A stretch of 64,000 bases of DNA, from contig CM065814.1 of NCBI GenBank assembly GCA_033398695.1, positions 106,208,501 through 106,272,500 on the forward strand, read 5' to 3'. The position numbers and the translations under genes are program-made. The DNA comes from Orobanche coerulescens (lineage: Eukaryota; Streptophyta; Magnoliopsida; Lamiales; Orobanchaceae). Below the pieces are notes generated by a model. It saw nothing but the letters and a program-made list of their open reading frames with translations, was not told the origin of the DNA and made no database searches. This document shows, in pieces, positions 58,956 through 64,000 of this stretch; position 1 is the stretch's first letter; each line of letters opens with the position of its first letter.

Positions 58956-58970
58956 TTTGGTATCGGAGTC
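58956..58970 (+). other. Cassandra primer binding site
   Basis: TTTGGTATCGGAGTC follows the 5' LTR end (GATGTGACA, 58954) after one base. It resembles the tRNA-Met site TGGTATCAGAGC. Confidence 0.75.
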
Positions 58971-59015
58971 ACTCTGCCATGTAGTGCGAGTGTCTCGACG
59001 AGGACGTCGGGCCCC

Positions 59016-59030
59016 TTGAGGAGGGTGGAT
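59016..59030 (+). other. Cassandra polypurine tract
   Basis: TTGAGGAGGGTGGAT lies immediately before the 3' LTR start TGTGATATCC. Confidence 0.75.
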
Positions 59031-59302
59031 TGTGATATCCCACATCGACTAGATGAAAGGGGGTTAAATGCCTTATATGTGCATGCCCACCTCGAAATAG
59101 CATGAGGCCTTTTGGTAGTTCACTGGCTTCGGGGAGATGGAGACTCTGAAGTTAAGCATACTCGAGCGAGCGTAGACTCAATATGGGAGACCTGGGAAGC
59201 TGCTCGCAGGCTCCCAGAAACAAAACTGTGAGGGCCAACTTAGAGGAGAGTACCCAGAGCAGATAATATCATGCTACGGCGGAGCAGTTTTGGGATGTGA
59301 CA
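59031..59302 (+). repeat. Cassandra 3' LTR
   Basis: 272 bp, TGTGATATCCCACATCGACT to GGATGTGACA. Order: GCATGAGGCCTTTTGG, 5S-like part (59115-59210), CCCAGAAACAAAACTGTGAG, AGCAGATAATATCATGCTAC. Confidence 0.88.
59115..59210 (+). ncRNA. 5S rRNA-like segment, copy in the Cassandra 3' LTR
   Basis: Contains GAAGTTAAGCATACTCGAGC, GAGCGTAGACTC and ATATGGGAGACCTGGGAAGC. It is degenerate relative to 5S rRNA but in the expected order. Confidence 0.8.
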
Positions 59303-60278
59303 CGCCATGTCGCACTGGCGCAACGTGTCTTGACTATTTTGCGAGACATGGCTGAGCACACGGCATGTATGACGCGCTGGTCTAGCGCTGTGTGGCCCAG
59401 GACCGAGTATATATACCTCTTTCCTTGGCATTTCAGAAGCACTTTTTTCACTTTTTTCCCGAAACCCTCGGCCTCCTTCATTAAAATGTTCATGTTAACA
59501 TGTTTTGAGGTTCTAGACATTCTTTAATCATTAATGGATCAAGATATAGAGTCCGGATTTAACAAATGAGCTCAACATTTATCGGGATCAAGTTATTTAG
59601 GCTTGAAACTTCAAACTTTTAATTCAATAGTTTTTGATGAATTCTTGTTAAGAGATTGAAATTGGTTGGTTAAAAATGATGTTTGGGCTGTTCTTGTCGA
59701 TCCTAGCAGAACAAAAATATGATTTTACAATTGCATTAATTAAAACAGTTTTGACCGCAAAGTGATGGATAAAAGTCCTCAACGAGTCTTGATTAAACTT
59801 TTTAATGTTATTCAATTGTAATAGGTATTATTTGCAGCATTTAAATATTCATATCAATTATAAGTCCATAGGATCATGGTTTCGCCAATCTAACCTTGCT
59901 TTTCTTGGTCATTTTGTATGTTGGTATTTCGTAGTGCCGATTCAAGTATTGAAGGCCGTCGGGGCTAGTTCGAAGGTTGCAATCATCAAACACTTTTATA
60001 ATATCATCGAACAAGGCAAGTTTTACGAGCATACACCTTATATTTTTTCGTATGAACTTTATGTATGACACTGATATTGTATGTATGTGTATGTTTCTAG
60101 TGAATGATAGGTATGTCTTGTGTATAAGTTGGACGATGTGTGTTAAGCAGGTAGGGCATGGTACCTGATTTGATAGTGCTATTAAGTATCAACTTGAACT
60201 CATGTGCCTGTTAATGGTTGTGTTTAGCACTAACGTATCAGCTATCTTATAAGCTTCAGGAGCTTATTTAACACTTGA
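59303..60278. other. AT-rich sequence after Cassandra, no gene recognised
   Basis: A GAGTATATATACC box at about 59406 followed by pyrimidine-rich sequence and GAAACCCTCGGCC could be an LTR promoter region. I cannot identify LTR ends. Confidence 0.45.
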
Positions 60279-60905
60279 TGTAACCGAGCTGATCGGACAC
60301 CAAGAACCAGGTTATTCTTAGAGGTTTGAACTAAGAAACTGCCGGGAAGATTTCCAGCTTAGGTCTCGCTAATGCTCTGATTAAGATAAGTTCTAGGAAA
60401 AACCCAAAAATATGATCAGGTATCTCTCTATATTTTTCGGGTTGCTTGCCTGGCATCAATTCTATCTCCATTAGCTCTTTGTTAGGTTTGACACCTTCCT
60501 CCTGAGCTTCCTCCACCACTTTTAGCCTCTTATCTTTCATCTGCTTTGGATCCGATCCTCTTAGCTTGGGGGTTCTTTTATTATTTTATACTCTATGTTT
60601 CACTGTTTGTCAGGTAGTAAGATCGAGAAATGAATTGGTCTCCAGTTACCTCACCATTCTCATTTCCCACTAGGAATGTGACCTTCATGTGGCATGTGGA
60701 CGCCACTTCTTCGAATTTGTTGAGCCTGGGACGCCCGAGAATGGCGTTGTAGGCCGACTTGGTGTCGACCACTAAAAATTTGATTGTCTTACCTTCTTGT
60801 AAGGTACCTGACCTAAGGCCATCGGGAGTACCATCTCACCTACTGGCTGAACCTCGGTTATACAGAACCCATAGAGTGGCGTATCAACTTTTCTTAATTC
60901 CACCT
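60279..60905 (-). repeat. Terminal repeat copy 1, containing protease-linker coding
   Basis: Matches 62718-63281. The plus strand starts TGTAACCGAGCTGATCGG; the minus strand end GGTTACA looks like an LTR end. It includes, minus strand, the linker frame (KPNKELMEIELMPGKQPEKY, 60540-60331). Confidence 0.75.
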
Positions 60906-61160
60906 CGAGATTCATTTGTTTGAAGCAATCGTAAAAGAATATGTCCACCAATCATGCGGTATCAATGAAGACCCTTTGCACATCATAACTGGCAATTTCT
61001 GCCGTGACAACAAGAGCATCATAGTGGGGTGTGTGTACTCCTTTATAGTCTGCGGGACTAAATTAAATTATGGGGCTTCTGCTTATGGAGGCGACATCTT
61101 CAAATCGGTAATATTGTACTACTTGCGCGTGAGCTTTTCTGGCTTGATTAGAACTTTCAT
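60600..61160 (-). pseudogene. Tat-type protease region
   Basis: At 60640-60800 the minus strand encodes VVDTKSAYNAILGRPRLNKF, then STCHMKVTFLVGNENGEVTG. This is the C-terminal hallmark of Tat/Ogre-type proteases (YNAILGR, with the later GEV.GDQ segment). Upstream, 60810-61160, is more decayed. It lies directly downstream of the gag zinc-knuckle segment, as expected in a gag-pro precursor. RT does not follow. Confidence 0.75.
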
Positions 61161-61228
61161 CGATTGATCCCCCCGATATCATATACTTTCTTGGTTGGGG
61201 ATAGGGGGCCCTTGAGGAGCTTCCCGTT

Positions 61229-62651
61229 TTATCCCTGTACCCCCCTGTGGCACGAGCGACTTCTCCGACCTCCCTTTCTTTGTTGGTACGTGAACTCCAT
61301 TAGGTTCCCTGCTCGAACAAGCCTCTCAATCTCATATTTGAGGTGCTTACACCCATTTGTTTTATGTCCATAATCATTATGGAACCAGCAGTAGAGCTCT
61401 GACTTTGGTTGGGCGGGCCCATTGAAATGAGATGTGGGCCAATCAATAACCCTGTCCGTCTTACCTTCTACCGTATATAGGACTTGTGCCCTTCTCATCC
61501 TCAGTGGGCTATATTGATCAAACCTTGGCCATTTCAAACATGGATTGATCTCATTCTTCCTTCGATCGGTGTTTCGATCTGCCCTTCAACGGAATACCTC
61601 TCCCCGAGGAATATTTCCTCAGAAGGTATATACTTCGTGTTGTCCCACCGTACTGGTTCCTTATTCCCTTTTCTCGGGCTTTTCCTATGATTCTTCCATT
61701 TCTTTATCGGAATCTTCAATGTTGAAGTATTTGGAGCATCGAGCTAAGACTTCATCATAGGTTAGGGCTGGCTTCATAGCTAGAGATGTGCGAAGCAGAC
61801 CTACCCGAAACCCCTGCGTCAGGGCACTTGCCTTTACTTCTTCAGATGACAAGGGTACTTCGAAACATGCTTTTTTAAATTGAGTTACATAAGCCTTCAA
61901 TGCCTCTCCGGAGTACTTCTTGATACTGAATAATGACATGAGTGCTTTTTGATGAGCTCTGGTTCTTGCGAAGTGAGTTAAGAATGCCGAGCTAAAGGCT
62001 TGGAAGTTGGTAATCGTTCCCGACAGTATCTGATGGAACCAATCTTGAGCTGATTCTGTCAGTGCAGCTAGGAATGCTCTGCAGCTCATGAGGTCAGAAT
62101 ATCGGTGTAGTATTGCCATGTTTTTTAATCAATATAAATGTCTAGTAGGATCAGAGAGCACTTCATAGGTGAAGGTGACCGCCCTAAATTCATAAGGGAG
62201 TTCGGCTTGTAGTATTTCTTATGAGAAGGGATGGCCTTGGGGGTTTCCCGAGCCTTTCCCTACGACCTTCTGTCATAACTCCACTAACTCATCTTTCATG
62301 CTAGATATGATGGGATCCAGTGTTTTCTCTTGTTTAGATCGCTTTCATGTCATTGGGTGGCTTTCTCCATGTCTTCCTGCTGGCAAATGTCATCCGGCTT
62401 GTCAGAGAGGTAGGTATTATCTTTCGAGGCACTTTTTTCTTTTCGGCCTCTTGGCCTTTCTAGATTGCACTAGCGATGATGCCGACTAACACTTCATTCG
62501 TCAAGGTGATCGTGTTAGGTGCAGTTTCTTCTATGGCTGGGGTGGTGGGTGTCCTTTCTAGAATTGTTCACCCCCCTGCTGCTAGCTGTTCTTCCAAATT
62601 TCTGGGCACCAGTTCTCCGCTTTTCTTCTGAACTGTTTCTTCTTCAGCCAT
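61229..62651 (-). pseudogene. Tat-type gag, frameshifted
   Basis: The likely start is ATG at 62651 (MAEEETVQKKSGELVP). A stop soon follows, and the N-terminal part is broken to about 62150. The capsid core in 62119-61685 is clear: ILHRYSDLMSCRAFLAAL, AQDWFHQIL, FSSAFLTHFA, then GEALKAYVTQFKKACFEV. 61719-61534 holds the linker with VEGQIETPIEGR. 61537-61229 has the degenerate zinc knuckle YCWFHNDYGHKTNGCKHLK and EIERLVRAGNLMEF, characteristic of Tat/Ogre gag. At least two shifts separate the pieces. Confidence 0.88.
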
Positions 62652-62694
62652 TATTAATCTCACATATTAACTCTAATGTGACTCGATGCCACCC

Positions 62695-62712
62695 TTCCCA
62701 CATACGACGCCA
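62695..62712 (-). other. Primer binding site of the Tat-type remnant
   Basis: The minus strand reads TGGCGTCGTATGTGGGA, close to the TGGCGCCGTCTGTGGGA site of many plant Tat-type elements. It lies just after the GGTTACA repeat end. Confidence 0.75.
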
Positions 62713-62717
62713 TTTTA

Positions 62718-63281
62718 TGTAACCAATCTGATCGGCCACCAAGAATCGGGTTATTCTTAGAGGTTTGAGCTAAGAAACTGCCGGGAAGATTTTTGGATTT
62801 GGTCTCTCTGATCCTCTGATTAAGATAAGTTCTAGGAAAAACCCAGAAATGTAATCAGGTATCTCTCTGTATTTTTCTGGTTTCTTGTCTGGGATCAATT
62901 CTATCTCCATTAGCTCTTCGTTAGGTTTGACACCTTCATCCTGAGCTTCATCCACCGCTTTTAGCCTCTTATCTTTCATCTGCTCTGGATCAGAGTCTCT
63001 TAGCTCGGGGGTTCTTTTATTATTTTGTAATCCATGTTTCAGTGTTGTTTGGTAGCAAGACCGGGAAATGAATTGATCTCCAGCTACCTCACCAATCTCA
63101 TTTCGCACTGAGAATTTCACCTTCATGTGGTGTGTGGACACTAGTGCTTCGAATTTGTTGAGCCTGGGATGCCCTATATTGTATATAGGCGTACTTGGTG
63201 TCGACCACTAAAAATATGATTGTCTTGACTTTCCTATGAGGTATCCGACTTAAGGCCACTGGGAGTACCACCTAACCCCAA
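62718..63281 (-). repeat. Terminal repeat copy 2, containing protease-linker coding
   Basis: Copy of 60279-60905. The minus-strand frame 63141-62770 is the protease end and linker (STHHMKVKFSVRNEIGEVAG, then ELMEIELIPDKKPEKYREIP). Further upstream the AYNAILGRP segment is present but damaged. Confidence 0.75.
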
Positions 63282-63284
63282 CCA

Positions 63285-63395
63285 ATAGGGTCGTACAACA
63301 CGAAGTATATACCTTTCGAGGTAATCTTCCTCTGGAGAGGTATCCCGTGGAAGGGCAGATCGAAAAGTTGATCGAAGAAAGAATCACTACGTCAT
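63285..63395 (+). pseudogene. Inverted fragment of the Tat-type gag
   Basis: The plus strand reads QHEVYTFRGNLPLERYPVEG, then QIEKLIEER. This corresponds to the minus-strand gag linker at about 61570-61665 (NTKYIPSEEIFLGERYSVEG). It is a displaced, inverted copy at the right edge of the terminal repeat. Confidence 0.7.
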
Positions 63396-64000
63396 AAGTG
63401 CTCATAGGCAATGCCTGTTTATTATTGCAGAAGACACGGAAAGTGTTACCTTAGGCCAAAGGCAACACCAAACTCTTGTTGCCAATACGGCCGTTGCCTT
63501 TGACACCTAAGGCAACACTTTGTCTCTAGTGCAACAACGGAAAAGTATTGCATTATGCCTATAATGCAACAGTATAACCAAGTAAGGCAACAACAAACGA
63601 TGTTGCCTAAGATTTCAAAAAAAAAAAAAACATAGTGTCCACATGCGCCACGTCATCAGTGGGTCCCACCTTTATGCCACGTCATAAATGGGTCCCATCT
63701 TGATGCCACGTCAGTAGTGGGGCCCACATTTATGCCACGTCATCAATGGGCTCTACATTATGTCACGTCAGCGATGCCACATCAGCAGTTTTTTTGTTTT
63801 GTAATACTATTTTTATAAAATACAACAGCAGCTAAAGTAAAAGGCAACACTTCATACAAATATTTTGAAATAACCATTTTCTTTTTACATCAACCTATCC
63901 AAAATAAACCAAGGAAGGATGCCAATACAAAATACAAAATCCTAAATTCATACAAAGCAATAAACCACCAATTTAAGTTCAAAAGTACCAAAACCAAGCA
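63385..64000. mobile_element. Possible CACTA-type terminus, continuing past the window
   Basis: Starts CACTACGTCATAAGTG. The next ~250 bp carry GGCAACACT and its complement (GTTGCC) about seven times in both orientations, as subterminal repeats of CACTA elements do. Other possibilities are a different DNA transposon or a MITE. The opposite end is outside the window. Confidence 0.4.
63643..63785. repeat. 29-bp tandem repeat, five copies
   Basis: The unit is ATGCCACGTCATCAGTGGGT, then CCCACCTTT. Copies begin at 63643, 63674, 63703, 63732 and 63760 with small changes. It follows an A14 run at about 63617-63630. Confidence 0.9.

Larger units (their letters stand above)
58468..59302 (+). mobile_element. 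Rearranged Cassandra-type TRIM with 5S rRNA-like sequences
   Basis: The 3' LTR (59031-59302, TGTGATATCC to GATGTGACA), a tRNA-Met-type primer site, a tiny internal part and 5S-like LTR sequence are diagnostic of Cassandra. The upstream side is not a normal LTR: 58468 to about 58730 is an inverted LTR copy (starting TGTCACATCCC) joined to a forward copy ending at 58954. The flanks TGCCA (58463-58467) and CGCCA (59303-59307) are a near-match target duplication. TRIMs encode nothing and depend on other elements' enzymes. Confidence 0.88.
60279..63281 (-). mobile_element. Tat-type Ty3/gypsy gag-protease remnant with odd terminal repeats
   Basis: On the minus strand: repeat (63281-62718), primer site (62695-62712), gag (62651-61229), protease (about 61160-60600), then a repeat copy ending at 60279. 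RT, RNase H and integrase are absent. Both repeat copies start TGTAACC on the plus strand and share about 570-620 bp, including protease and protease-RT linker coding. It is either a deletion derivative with recombinant LTRs or a head-to-tail duplication of a 2.44-kb unit. Confidence 0.75.

Noticed and set aside
58617..59210. Functional 5S rRNA genes
   Set aside because: The segments lack the true 5' portion, sit inside Cassandra LTRs, and are flanked by the primer site and polypurine tract.
1..64000. Host protein-coding gene, tRNA gene, riboswitch or bacterial operon
   Set aside because: I looked for these on both strands and found only transposon-derived frames; nothing had a gene-like exon structure or a tRNA-like fold that I could support by eye.

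Overview
This window looks like heterochromatic, transposon-packed nuclear DNA of a flowering plant, probably a eudicot. I found no host gene, functional RNA gene, CRISPR array or prokaryotic feature. Almost every stretch that looks like protein belongs to a plant transposable element: an RTE-type LINE, Ty3/gypsy elements of Tat/Athila and chromovirus type, two Ty1/copia families, hAT DNA transposons, and a Cassandra-type TRIM carrying 5S rRNA-like sequence. The extra ORF of the copia element at 14842-28059 resembles ORFs I recall from Lamiales retrotransposons, which is only a weak hint about the lineage.

Layout. 1-3004: RTE LINE cut by the window edge. 3040-12124: minus-strand Tat/Athila-like element with gag, protease and an extra ORF but no RT or integrase. 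12125-12682: end of another gypsy LTR. 12683-13915: rearranged copia LTR pieces. 13916-14841 and 28065-31328: one large gypsy LTR split by a 13-kb minus-strand copia element (14842-28059). That copia element has gag, protease, integrase, RT and RNase H remnants plus a ~3-kb extra ORF, and its right LTR holds a 919-bp non-autonomous hAT element.

31329-55358 is a four-level nest that can be read from its target-site duplications. A decayed minus-strand copia element (31329-35706, with LTR pieces at 53954-55358) was hit by a hAT element (35707-53953, 8-bp TSD TGCATCTT). The hAT was hit by a chromovirus-like gypsy element with ~2.95-kb LTRs that carries only gag (35922-53130, TSD TCTCT). The 3' LTR of that element was hit by a gypsy-like element with ~3.0-kb LTRs and no recognisable coding capacity (43542-51868, TSD TTATC). 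Removing each layer restores a continuous sequence for the layer below.

55452-57206 is an unrecognised insertion with a poly(T) end, an 18-bp target duplication and degenerate ~248-bp internal repeats. 58468-59302 is a rearranged Cassandra TRIM with three 5S-like segments, one inverted. 60279-63281 is a minus-strand Tat-type gag/protease element whose terminal repeats themselves contain protease sequence. 63285-63395 is an inverted gag fragment. The window ends in a possible CACTA-type terminus and a 29-bp tandem array.

No coding unit here is intact. Most reading frames are broken by stops, many of them one C-to-T change from an expected glutamine codon. Several elements have kept cis-acting signals (LTRs, tRNA-primer sites, polypurine tracts, gag) while losing pol, so they could only have moved with enzymes supplied by relatives.
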